NCBI RefSeq assembly: GCF_027938815.1
Contig: NZ_CP115913.1
Location: forward strand, 740,001 to 804,000
DNA from: Oceanirhabdus sp. W0125-5
GTDB lineage: Bacteria > Bacillota > Clostridia > Clostridiales > Clostridiaceae
Length of the DNA stretch: 64,000 bases
Direction: 5' to 3'
The position numbers and the translations under genes are program-made. This document shows positions 17,847 through 25,429 of the stretch, piece by piece; the first letter of the stretch is position 1; the number at the start of each line of letters is the position of its first letter. The notes beneath the pieces were generated by a model. That model saw only the letters and a program-made list of their open reading frames with translations, was not told the DNA's origin and did no database searches.

Positions 17847-18587
17847 ATGGAAAACAAAGTATTAGCAAGAGTAAATGGAAGAGAAATCACTCAATTTGAT
17901 CTTAATGGTTTAATGCAGAACCTAGGACAGAGAGCTATGCAGTTCGCTACAGATGAAGGAAAGAAACAATTAGTTGAGGAATTAATCACTCAAGAATTAT
18001 TATATGCAGATGCTATTGAAAATAATATCGAAAAAGATGAAGAGTTCCAAAAAGCTCTTGAAGATATGAAAGTTACATTATTAAAGCAATATGCTATGAG
18101 AAAAGTTCTTAGCGATGTTGATGTTACTGACGAAGAAGTAAAAGAGTACTACGAAAGTAATAAAGAAATGTTTAAAACTCCAGAAGAAGTAAGAGCAAGC
18201 CATATTCTTGTAAGCACTGAAGAAGAAGCTAAAGAAGTTGCTGCTAAAATTAAAGAAGGTGCATCTTTTGAAGAGATGGCTAAAGAGAATTCTAGCTGCC
18301 CATCAAGCCAAAATGGTGGAGACCTTGGTGCTTTCTCAAGAGGAAAAATGGTTCCTGAATTTGAAAATGCTGCATTTGAACTTGAGATTGGGGCAGTAAG
18401 TGAGCCGGTTCAAACTCAATTTGGATTCCACTTAATAAAGGTTACTGAAAAGAACGAAGCAAGAACTCAAGAGTTCGAAGAAGTAAAAGAGAACATGAAG
18501 AATCAATTAATAGCTATGAAGCAGAACGAATTATACGTTGCTAAGAGAGAAGAATTAGAAAAGAAATATGAAATAGAAAGACTTTAA
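17847..18587 (+). CDS. Parvulin-type peptidyl-prolyl isomerase
   Basis: The 246-residue protein has an N-terminal SurA/PrsA-like helical chaperone part (VNGREITQFDLN), then a rotamase domain at about 113-205: VRASHILVST, SSCPSSQNGGDLGAFSRGKMV, and the closing FGFHLIKV. It catalyses cis-trans isomerisation of X-Pro bonds. There is no signal peptide or lipobox, so unlike PrsA it is probably cytoplasmic. Strong AAAGGAG ribosome site; codon use suggests high expression. Single gene followed by a terminator. Confidence 0.95.
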   Translation: MENKVLARVNGREITQFDLNGLMQNLGQRAMQFATDEGKKQLVEELITQELLYADAIENNIEKDEEFQKALEDMKVTLLKQYAMRKVLSDVDVTDEEVKEYYESNKEMFKTPEEVRASHILVSTEEEAKEVAAKIKEGASFEEMAKENSSCPSSQNGGDLGAFSRGKMVPEFENAAFELEIGAVSEPVQTQFGFHLIKVTEKNEARTQEFEEVKENMKNQLIAMKQNELYVAKREELEKKYEIERL

Positions 18588-18602
18588 TAAAGATATACTA
18601 AG

Positions 18603-18636
18603 AAGGTAGTTTTGTTAATACAAAACTACCTTTTAA
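18603..18636 (+). terminator. Terminator of the parvulin gene
   Basis: Perfect 13-bp stem (18603-18615 with 18620-18632), loop TAAT, then T-rich. Confidence 0.88.
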
Positions 18637-18682
18637 TATTTCTTAGAAAACTCTAAAGAAATAAAAATTATAGAAAATCATA

Positions 18683-18930
18683 GTTGAAAGTGGAAAGTGG
18701 AAAGTGGAAAACGTCGGACATTTCTCTTCGAGAAATTTTAATTTTATTGTTCCTTGGACAATAAAGTGTTTACTCGTTTCATTTGAATGAAACATTGTAT
18801 TTAAAATACAATATTTTATCTTAAGATAAAATAAGAAAAACACTCTTGTGCTAAAGAACAATAAAATGTAGTTTCTGCGTATGCAGAAACATCCATCATT
18901 CTCCATTCTCCATTCTCAATTCTCAATTTG
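18683..18930 (-). repeat. Multi-hairpin intergenic repeat, copy 1 (inverted orientation)
   Basis: About 248 bp bounded by GTTGAAAGTGGAAAGTGGAA on the left and its approximate complement (CATTCTCCATTCTCAATTCT) on the right. Inside are short perfect hairpins: 18721-18735, 18776-18793, 18795-18811, 18813-18832 and 18871-18890, plus a weaker one at 18745-18763. Read on the minus strand it lines up along its whole length with the copies at 20591 and 42836. No coding capacity. This resembles a miniature inverted-repeat element or a mobile structured RNA. Confidence 0.85.
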
Positions 18931-18952
18931 TTTTTTTAGAAGGGAGAGTATT

Positions 18953-19234
18953 ATGTTTGTAGGATTAATGCGAGTGGAGTTAAGAGCTTCATGGGTAAAT
19001 TCTCTTAAAGAGAAGAGAATGATTATAAAAAGTCTTATGAGTAGAATTAAGAATAGATTTAATGTTTCAATATGTGAGGTTGATAAGCATGATATTCATA
19101 AGAATATAGTAATAGGTATGGCCATAATTAGCACCACAAATAAAGATCTTGATGGTATAATGGAAGGTATAGTAAGATATATTGAAAATACAGAAGAAGC
19201 AGTAATAATAGACGTGGAGAAAGAAATGCTATAG
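18953..19234 (+). CDS. DUF503 family protein (YlxP-like)
   Basis: The 93-residue protein matches the DUF503 family along its length: an early VGLMRVELR strand, SLKEKRMIIKSLMSRIKNRFNVSICEVD, and a C-terminal acidic end. Family members are small cytoplasmic proteins of unknown role, often near infB/rbfA. The ATG at 18953 follows AGAAGGGAGAG; any upstream extension would translate the hairpin repeat and is artefactual. The repeat ends only 22 bp before this start, so it may have replaced or supply the native promoter. Confidence 0.9.
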   Translation: MFVGLMRVELRASWVNSLKEKRMIIKSLMSRIKNRFNVSICEVDKHDIHKNIVIGMAIISTTNKDLDGIMEGIVRYIENTEEAVIIDVEKEML

Positions 19235-19363
19235 GGTGATGAGAAGTTGATTTTGTATAGCTTTTTTATGAGAGAAGGAACTGTATACAAATATAATAAA
19301 GAAGAAATAATAAAGATTAAATAAAAAAATATCTATAAAATAATTAAAAAATCTCAAAAAATG

Positions 19364-19392
19364 TTGATGTTTCACATATATGTATTTATAAT
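19364..19392 (+). promoter_or_regulatory. Predicted sigma-A promoter
   Basis: TTGATG (19364-19369), 17-bp spacer, TATAAT (19387-19392), about 70 bp upstream of the start of the next gene. Confidence 0.7.
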
Positions 19393-19461
19393 TAAGTTGA
19401 AGATTAAAATGATTGTGAATTTATATTAAATAGTGAAGTATCTAATTAGTGAGGGATGGAA

Positions 19462-19995
19462 ATGATAAAAAATATTAAGGTTAACTTAGAAGCTATTGAA
19501 GCAATGAATTATTTTTGGCATGCAGCAGCAGATAAAGATCATATAGAAGAAAGCTTTTTTAATAATGTAGGCCAAATAGAAGCAATGAAATACATCTATG
19601 ATGATGAGTTTAATGAAGAGTCAGTAAGACTTGTATTAAGTGCAATAAAGAATAGAGAACTAATAAATGGTAATAAGAAAGAAATGAAGTTTTGGAATTA
19701 TAACATGTGGGTTATGGAGGATTTCCAATATACTCAAATGATGATAGATCCTTGTAAAAAATTAAACTTAGATTTCTTAGTAGATGAAATTCAAGAATAC
19801 AATAATAAGAACTACGAAGAAATCGAAGTAATATTCTCAATGATGTATGAGGGTGTATATGAAATAAAAGATAATAAGCTTATTGTTAATTTCTTTAGAG
19901 TTAAACCTGATGATTTAGAAGAAGGAAAAACTTATATTGATAAAACTGATATCAAAGAGTTCATGAAAGAAAAAATCATTGAACTTTTAAGATAA
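19462..19995 (+). CDS. Conserved-looking hypothetical protein
   Basis: A soluble 177-residue acidic protein rich in aromatic residues (NYFWHAAADKDHIEESFF, KFWNYNMWVMEDFQYTQMM) with no signal or membrane segment. I do not recognise the family. The ATG at 19462 is favoured because GAGGG (19451-19455) lies 6 bases upstream; the ATG at 19456 abuts that site. It has its own promoter and terminator. The His/Glu/Trp pattern near the N-terminus (H, H, E, E within 25 residues) could bind a metal, but that is only a guess. Confidence 0.7.
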   Translation: MIKNIKVNLEAIEAMNYFWHAAADKDHIEESFFNNVGQIEAMKYIYDDEFNEESVRLVLSAIKNRELINGNKKEMKFWNYNMWVMEDFQYTQMMIDPCKKLNLDFLVDEIQEYNNKNYEEIEVIFSMMYEGVYEIKDNKLIVNFFRVKPDDLEEGKTYIDKTDIKEFMKEKIIELLR

Positions 19996-20020
19996 TATGA
20001 ACATTTTCTAATTTTACTTA

Positions 20021-20049
20021 AAAAGGGGCTGCATTGCAGTCCCTTTTTG
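20021..20049 (+). terminator. Terminator
   Basis: AAAAGGGGCTGCA pairs with TGCAGTCCCTTTTT with one small irregularity, T-run to the right. Confidence 0.8.
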
Positions 20050-20098
20050 TTGAATAAATTTTTTATAATTGAGTTTTTAAGTAGTTTGATTATTTGAC

Positions 20099-20386
20099 TT
20101 ATTTTTCTGCTAAAGTATCTCTTATTTGTTTTATTTTCTTTAAACATTTCTTAATTTCCTTAGAATTATTAATATCATACTCGTATTCTTCATATACTAT
20201 TTTCCCAAGTTGATAAAATAGAGATGCCATTTGAGTTTCAAGGGCTCCTTTAGTGATGATAGATTTTGTTTTATCTAATAAGTATTTTGAACCATCAGCT
20301 AACACATTCTTATTACTAGCAAATGTTAAATTTAATGATTTTATGTTATCATCTTTATCTGTATATTTTTTATAACTTCTTGACAT
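20099..20386 (-). CDS. Small hypothetical protein
   Basis: A 95-residue, charged, helical protein without signal or membrane segment. Not recognised. GTGAGGTGGTATAA precedes the ATG on the minus strand, a good ribosome site. Helical stretch YLLDKTKSIITKGALETQMA is followed by a Lys-rich C-terminal helix. It is convergent with the preceding gene. Confidence 0.6.
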   Translation of the reverse strand: MSRSYKKYTDKDDNIKSLNLTFASNKNVLADGSKYLLDKTKSIITKGALETQMASLFYQLGKIVYEEYEYDINNSKEIKKCLKKIKQIRDTLAEK

Positions 20387-20590
20387 TTATACCACCTCAC
20401 TTTAGAATATGAATAATATTTGTATCTGTTACTTTAACATTACAGAGGACAACTGAAAAAGTTCAATTTATCATGATTTTCAATTTGTTGATAGTTTGAT
20501 AAAATATATGTATATGGAACTTAATAAAGAGGCTTTTGTGTTAAAAGTCATAATTGATAAACTTTGCGACGAGGTCTGGTAAAAGATAAC

Positions 20591-20833
20591 TTGGAAATTG
20601 AAAGTGGAAAGTGGAAAACGATGGATGCTTTGCTCTGCAAAGCTACATTTTATTGGTCTTTAGAAGAAGAGGTGTGTACTCATTTTATCTTTAGATAAAA
20701 TATTGTAATTTAGAATACAAGGTTTCATCAAGATGAAACGAGTAAACTATTCTTGTCCGAAGAACAATATGATTAAAATTTCTCGAAGAGAAATATCCTA
20801 CGTTTTCAATTTTCAATTTTCCATTGTCAACTC
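20591..20833 (+). repeat. Multi-hairpin intergenic repeat, copy 2
   Basis: About 243 bp, same orientation as copy 3 and opposite to copy 1. Ends are GGAAATTGAAAGTGGAAAGT and its approximate complement. Hairpins include GCTTTGCTCTGCAAAGC, ATTTTATCTTTAGATAAAAT, TTGTAATTTAGAATACAA, GTTTCATCAAGATGAAAC and TTTCTCGAAGAGAAA. The shared 13-mer TAAACTTTGCGAC precedes both this copy (20558-20570) and copy 3, so the element may extend further left. The 495-bp gap between the flanking genes otherwise holds nothing I can name. Confidence 0.87.
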
Positions 20834-20881
20834 GCTTTTTAAAGCGTAACGGTTTAATATTAATAAAAAAGTGGTGATTTT

Positions 20882-21655
20882 ATGGATATAAAAGATAAAC
20901 CAATTGGATTTTTTGATTCAGGAGTTGGTGGAATAAGTGTTTTAAAAGAGGCAGTTAAATTAATGCCTGAAGAAAATTACATATATTTTGGAGATTCTAT
21001 AAATGCGCCTTATGGGGAAAGAGATAAAGAAGATGTAAAAAAGTTAACCTTCGAAGCAGTTGAGTTATTAATATCCAAAGGGTGTAAAGGAATTGTAATT
21101 GCATGTAATACAGCTACAAGTGCTGCAATTACTGATTTGAGAGAAAAATATAAAACATTTCCTATTATAGGAATTGAACCAGCGTTAAAGCCCGCAATGG
21201 AAATAGAAGAAATGGGTCAAGTAATTATAATGGGCACACCTATAACATTAAGAGAAAGAAAATTTAAAGAATTATTAAAGAAATATGGAGAAAATAAAGA
21301 AGTTCTATTGGTTCCATGTGCTGGATTAGTAGATCTCATTGAGGAAGGAAAAATAGATTGTGAGGAAACTGAGAAGTACTTAATAGATAAATTGCATTGT
21401 TATACAACTGCAAATGTATATGCAGTTGTGTTAGGTTGTACTCACTATCCATTTATAGAAAATAAAGTTCGAAATATTCTTGGTGAAAAGATAAAAATTA
21501 TACATGGTGGAGAAGGTACAGCTAGACAATTAAAGCGACAGCTTATTCAATTAGGAATTAAAAGAGATGAGGAGTTGGAAGGAAAAATTGAAATATTAAA
21601 CTCCAAGAATGAAGAACTTATAGAATTAAGCTATGAGTTATTAAAGTTAAAATAG
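20882..21655 (+). CDS. murI: Glutamate racemase
   Basis: The 257-residue enzyme shows FFDSGVGGISV at the N-terminus, the two catalytic cysteines C75 (IACNTATSAA) and C186 (VLGCTHYPF), and D12. It makes D-glutamate from L-glutamate for peptidoglycan. Length is typical. It starts an apparent operon with an unknown gene and a cyclophilin. The upstream region contains the hairpin repeat, which ends about 50 bp before the start. Confidence 0.97.
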   Translation: MDIKDKPIGFFDSGVGGISVLKEAVKLMPEENYIYFGDSINAPYGERDKEDVKKLTFEAVELLISKGCKGIVIACNTATSAAITDLREKYKTFPIIGIEPALKPAMEIEEMGQVIIMGTPITLRERKFKELLKKYGENKEVLLVPCAGLVDLIEEGKIDCEETEKYLIDKLHCYTTANVYAVVLGCTHYPFIENKVRNILGEKIKIIHGGEGTARQLKRQLIQLGIKRDEELEGKIEILNSKNEELIELSYELLKLK

Positions 21656-21732
21656 AGGTTTAAGCATAATAATCACAAATAGTATATGAGATGAATAAAT
21701 TACAATGTAGGGGCTTTTAAAAAGGTGATATT

Positions 21733-22167
21733 ATGCGTGTATTTATTCATGAGAACAAAGAAAAAAACAAAGAATTAAAAGATGGTATGGTTTATAAAAT
21801 TAATAAGAGTAATGAAGATATTGTGTATATTTTAAATAAAAAAAGCAGTAAATATATATATATCATATATTCTATTCAAATTTTACCAGAAAGATTAAAA
21901 AATAAAAGAATTCAAATTTTCAACAATGAAAATATGTTGAATAAAAAAAATGGTAATTCAATTGATAAGAATTTAGAATGGGTTGCTCAAAGGGATGAAA
22001 CCTTAGAAACTGAAAAGTTACTTTTAGTTAATTCAATATTTGAAAAAGAATACTTTAGTGATATACTTTTAGATAAGTATATTATAATAATTCCTGGTGG
22101 AGGAATTGCTATAAAATTAGACTCTTTAAATGATTTTAATATAATATATAAAAAACAAAAAATATAA
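21733..22167 (+). CDS. Hypothetical protein between murI and cyclophilin
   Basis: A 144-residue basic protein rich in Ile, Lys and Asn. The ends look beta-rich (VYKINKSNEDIVYIL; IIIIPGGGIAIKLDSL). No signal peptide or membrane anchor. Not recognised. AAAGGTGATATT precedes the ATG. The 14-bp gap to the cyclophilin gene suggests co-transcription. Faster-evolving composition than the neighbours. Confidence 0.65.
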   Translation: MRVFIHENKEKNKELKDGMVYKINKSNEDIVYILNKKSSKYIYIIYSIQILPERLKNKRIQIFNNENMLNKKNGNSIDKNLEWVAQRDETLETEKLLLVNSIFEKEYFSDILLDKYIIIIPGGGIAIKLDSLNDFNIIYKKQKI

Positions 22168-22181
22168 GAGGAGAGCTAAAT

Positions 22182-22700
22182 ATGAAAAATCCTATAGTTA
22201 CAATTACAATGGAAAATGGAAAAACAATGAAGGCAGAGTTATATCCTGAAATAGCACCAAATACAGTTAATAACTTTATCAGCCTAGTAAAGAAAGGTTT
22301 TTATGATGGAATAATCTTTCATAGAGTAATTCCAAGTTTCGTTATTCAAGTTGGATGTCCTGAAGGAACAGGAATGGGGGGCCCTGGTTATTCAATAAAG
22401 GGTGAGTTTAATGCAAATGGTTTTAAAAATGACTTGAAACATACTGAAGGTGTTCTTTCTATGGCTAGAACTAATGATCCAAACTCAGCAGGAAGCCAGA
22501 TATTTGTTATGGTTGGAAATGCTCCACACTTAGATGGAAATTATGCTGGTTTTGGAAAGATTATTGAAGGTATGGATGTTGCAATGGAAATTGCTGCAAC
22601 AAAAACTGATCGTATGGATAGACCTTATGAGGATCAAAAAATTAAAGCTGCTACAGTAGAAACTTTTGGGGAAGAATATCCAGAACCTGTTAAATATTAA
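22182..22700 (+). CDS. ppiB: Peptidyl-prolyl cis-trans isomerase, cyclophilin type
   Basis: The 172-residue protein has the cyclophilin core FHRVIPSFVIQVG, the GFGKIIEGMDVA end block and the ARTNDPNSAGSQIFVM active-site loop. It is a cytoplasmic PPIase: there is no signal sequence. It is the last gene of the murI unit and is followed by a terminator. Confidence 0.96.
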   Translation: MKNPIVTITMENGKTMKAELYPEIAPNTVNNFISLVKKGFYDGIIFHRVIPSFVIQVGCPEGTGMGGPGYSIKGEFNANGFKNDLKHTEGVLSMARTNDPNSAGSQIFVMVGNAPHLDGNYAGFGKIIEGMDVAMEIAATKTDRMDRPYEDQKIKAATVETFGEEYPEPVKY

Positions 22701-22711
22701 TTGTAGAATAG

Positions 22712-22743
22712 AAGGTGTATTGATTTTTCAGTACACCTTTTTG
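22712..22743 (+). terminator. Terminator after the cyclophilin gene
   Basis: AAGGTGTA pairs with TACACCTT across a 12-base loop, followed by TTTTTG. Confidence 0.8.
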
Positions 22744-22828
22744 TCATAATATATAGAAATATTTTCTAAAAGATATTAAAATATAGTTAGGGATTGTATA
22801 TTAAGGTAAGAAAAAATAGGAGGACACC

Positions 22829-23503
22829 ATGAGCAGAGTAGGTAATAAAATATTATTTTTAAGAGAAAAAAAAGGCATGACTAGAAAGCAGTTAGCTAAG
22901 AAATTAGGGGTAGCAGAAAAATATATAACAGAAGTAGAAACAGGAAGAAAAATAATAAATGAAAAAATAATGAGTAAAATTAGTAAAATTCTTGGGGAAG
23001 ATGTAAATGATATAACATTTAACATGGAAGAATCAGCAGATCAAGAGCAGGTTGCAGTTAAAAGTATGAATAAGACACCAAAACAAATCAACCTAGATGA
23101 ATCTTCATGGAGTGGTGCTCTTGGAGGAATATTGAGGGATGTTCCTATTTATGATTATTCTTTAAATAAGAGTAAAGGAAAAATCTCTATGCCAATTATA
23201 TCAAATAAAGTTGAGGGATTCGCTAAAGATAAAGTACTGTTTATAGAAATTCAGAATGATGATATGATTGGATTCAGAATGGGTAAGGGAGACCTGGCTT
23301 TTGGATATTTAACACATGAGCTTATAAATAATTCAATAAGCTTAATAGAGGTTAATGGAAAAAGAGCAGTGAGACAATTAAAAATGCTGGATAGTGAGAA
23401 AGTATTGTTAATAAACAATATTAATGGTATAAAAACTGAAACATTAAATAAGAAATCAATTAAAGTATTAGCCAAGATTGAATGGGTAAAAGTTAAACTA
23501 TAA
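22829..23503 (+). CDS. XRE-type regulator with catalytically dead S24 (LexA/CI)-like domain
   Basis: Residues 5-58 are a Cro/C1 helix-turn-helix (MTRKQLAKKLGVAEKYITEVETGR). Residues about 105-220 follow the S24 peptidase pattern seen in LexA and phage CI: DMIGFRMGKGDLAFG, then VNGKRAVRQLK. The catalytic Ser of GDSM is D145 (NDDM) and the Lys of VKRL is R182 (VRQL), so self-cleavage should be impossible. It would act as a dimerising, non-inducible or ligand-modulated regulator. It directly abuts the HD-GYP gene. Confidence 0.85.
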   Translation: MSRVGNKILFLREKKGMTRKQLAKKLGVAEKYITEVETGRKIINEKIMSKISKILGEDVNDITFNMEESADQEQVAVKSMNKTPKQINLDESSWSGALGGILRDVPIYDYSLNKSKGKISMPIISNKVEGFAKDKVLFIEIQNDDMIGFRMGKGDLAFGYLTHELINNSISLIEVNGKRAVRQLKMLDSEKVLLINNINGIKTETLNKKSIKVLAKIEWVKVKL

Positions 23504-23527
23504 TTGAAACTGGGGAGAATGGGGGAA

Positions 23528-25240
23528 ATGTCTCATAGGAGAAAGAATTTAAAGGGCCTATTATTTTTTAACATATTGCATTTTAATGTAGGATTAATAG
23601 TTATCGCATTTATTGCAATGACTTTGCTATCTATAATGATTACTCATGAGAATGCTAGAAAGAGCGAGTTAACTCTCATGACAAATATATCTGATCAAAT
23701 AAAAAAACGCCAGGATGAGTTAATGGATGTTGCACAAGATATAGCAATCACTACAGGAGAAGGGTTTATATCTAAGGATAAAGAACAAATATATTTGAGT
23801 AAAATTAAGTTAAATAGAGAGTATATAAAGAGTATTATTGTTTTAGATAAAGATGGTAATGTTAAAAATATAGATTATGACTCATTTCAAATAAAAGATA
23901 ATTTATCCAAAGAAGTAGAATATACAAACTTAAGTAAATATGAGCAAAGTACCTTCTTATATGGAGATAATGAAGAGATAAAATTTTATTATGGTATAAA
24001 AGATAGTTCTGGAAAGATTATGGAGTATATTCTTTTTTACATAGACTTTGAACATGTGTTAAAGCTTAATATGGATAACTATGAATATTTTTTATTGAAT
24101 GAGGACTTAAATTTAATTTATTCAAAAGAAAAGATTACATTAGGGGACCATCAATATAAGAAAATTAAGGAAGCGCTAGAAGATAACAAGAGATATATGT
24201 ATCACAATGAGTTGCAGAAAGCTTACTTTAGTGGTTACATTGATAAACTTACAAATAGTAATTTATATTTAGTTATTGAACGTAATATATCTAAAGAAAT
24301 ATTATTCAGTGGATGGGCTATATATATTATTATCATTGTTGTAGTTGCTGTAGCATCAGCCATCATCTTATCTATAAAAATATTTAATATAATAAAAGAT
24401 TACTTAAACTTTTTAAGAACTCTTTTACAGGAAGTTGGAAAAGGAAATTATCGCTTTAAAATTCCTGAGAAATATCAATTAAAGGAATGGAAAACAGTAT
24501 TTAGTAATATAATTTCTATGGCTCGTAAGATTGATGAAAGAGAGCAGCAATTATCAATGTTTAATAATGAGTTAATGGAAGCTCACAATAGTGTGGAACT
24601 TATGTATAAAAGGCTTCAAGCTAAGGACATTGAGAAAAGAAGTCAATTTATCAAGGTAATATCTTCAATGCTGAATTTGATTGAACTTAAAGATAAGTAT
24701 ACTGCGGGACATTCTGTTGCAGTTACTAAGTATTCGAGTATAATTGCAAGAGAGATGAATAGTAAATATGGCTATAAAATTGATGAAGAAAAGATTAAAG
24801 TAGGAGCAATATTACACGATATCGGTAAAATTGGTATTTATGGCAATGTACTTAACAAACCCAGCAAATTAACTGAAGATGAGATGGAAATAATTATGAG
24901 TCATCCAGAAAATGGTGCAGATGCTTTAGTTGATATTAATAATTTTCAAACAGAATATTCTATTATTAAATACCATCATGAAAAGTTTGATGGTAGTGGA
25001 TATCCAGAAGGACTTAAAGGAGATGAGATACCAATTGAGGCGAGAGTTGTAAGTGTAGCTGATGCCTTTGATGCAATGACTTCAAATAGACCTTATAGAA
25101 AAGCGATGGATGTTGATTTGGCTGTAAGGGAATTAATAAATAGTAAAGAAGTACAATTTGATCCTGAAGTTGTAGATATAACTGTTGCATTAATCAAAAT
25201 GAATAAACTTCAAATAGATGAGGATAGAATAGTGCAATAA
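23528..25240 (+). CDS. Membrane sensor with HD-GYP c-di-GMP phosphodiesterase domain
   Basis: A roughly 570-residue protein with a membrane segment near residues 15-35, an extracellular sensor region, a second membrane segment around 265-290 and a HAMP-like linker. The C-terminal HD-GYP domain has the full set: HSVAVTKYS, ILHDIGKIGI, HHEKFDGSGYPEGLKGDEIP and VSVADAFDAMTSNRPYR. Enzymes of this kind hydrolyse c-di-GMP. ATG at 23528 is preferred to the TTG at 23504 because a GGGG-rich site lies just before it. The regulator gene ends 24 bp upstream, so the pair is one operon. Confidence 0.93.
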   Translation: MSHRRKNLKGLLFFNILHFNVGLIVIAFIAMTLLSIMITHENARKSELTLMTNISDQIKKRQDELMDVAQDIAITTGEGFISKDKEQIYLSKIKLNREYIKSIIVLDKDGNVKNIDYDSFQIKDNLSKEVEYTNLSKYEQSTFLYGDNEEIKFYYGIKDSSGKIMEYILFYIDFEHVLKLNMDNYEYFLLNEDLNLIYSKEKITLGDHQYKKIKEALEDNKRYMYHNELQKAYFSGYIDKLTNSNLYLVIERNISKEILFSGWAIYIIIIVVVAVASAIILSIKIFNIIKDYLNFLRTLLQEVGKGNYRFKIPEKYQLKEWKTVFSNIISMARKIDEREQQLSMFNNELMEAHNSVELMYKRLQAKDIEKRSQFIKVISSMLNLIELKDKYTAGHSVAVTKYSSIIAREMNSKYGYKIDEEKIKVGAILHDIGKIGIYGNVLNKPSKLTEDEMEIIMSHPENGADALVDINNFQTEYSIIKYHHEKFDGSGYPEGLKGDEIPIEARVVSVADAFDAMTSNRPYRKAMDVDLAVRELINSKEVQFDPEVVDITVALIKMNKLQIDEDRIVQ

Positions 25241-25271
25241 AAAAAGAACTAAATTACTTAGTTCTTTTTTG
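25241..25271 (+). terminator. Terminator of the HD-GYP gene
   Basis: 12-bp perfect stem (25241-25252 with 25258-25269) with loop ATTAC and a T-run. Confidence 0.88.
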
Positions 25272-25285
25272 TTTTATATAGCTAT

Positions 25286-25379
25286 ATAAATAGAAATTAA
25301 AATTTATATCTTGATTAGAAAAAATGTTGAAACGCTGATTATTTTCTAATCAAGAAGTTGAAGGATGATTTCTATTTAT
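25286..25379. repeat. Nested inverted repeat upstream of the Csp-type gene
   Basis: An outer 12-bp perfect repeat (25286-25297 with 25368-25379) encloses an inner 13-bp perfect repeat (25310-25322 with 25342-25354); spacers between the two layers are 12 and 13 bases. No T-run follows, so it is not a plain terminator. It could be a regulator site or a small palindromic element. Confidence 0.6.
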
Positions 25380-25429
25380 CTTAAAAAACTCATAAGTTAA
25401 AATATAGAACTTTTTTGGAGTGTTATTAA

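Noticed and set aside
19248..19324. A 25-codon TTG-initiated ORF after the DUF503 gene
   Set aside because: Weak ribosome site, no recognisable features and an atypical start; probably chance.
20513..20580. A short ATG ORF (MYMELNKEAFVLKV...) before hairpin repeat copy 2
   Set aside because: No ribosome site, and its end runs into the 13-mer shared with copy 3, so it is more likely part of the repeat flank.
18683..20833. Hairpin repeats read as CRISPR
   Set aside because: There is no regular spacing of identical repeats and unique spacers; each copy is a single unit with internal hairpins.
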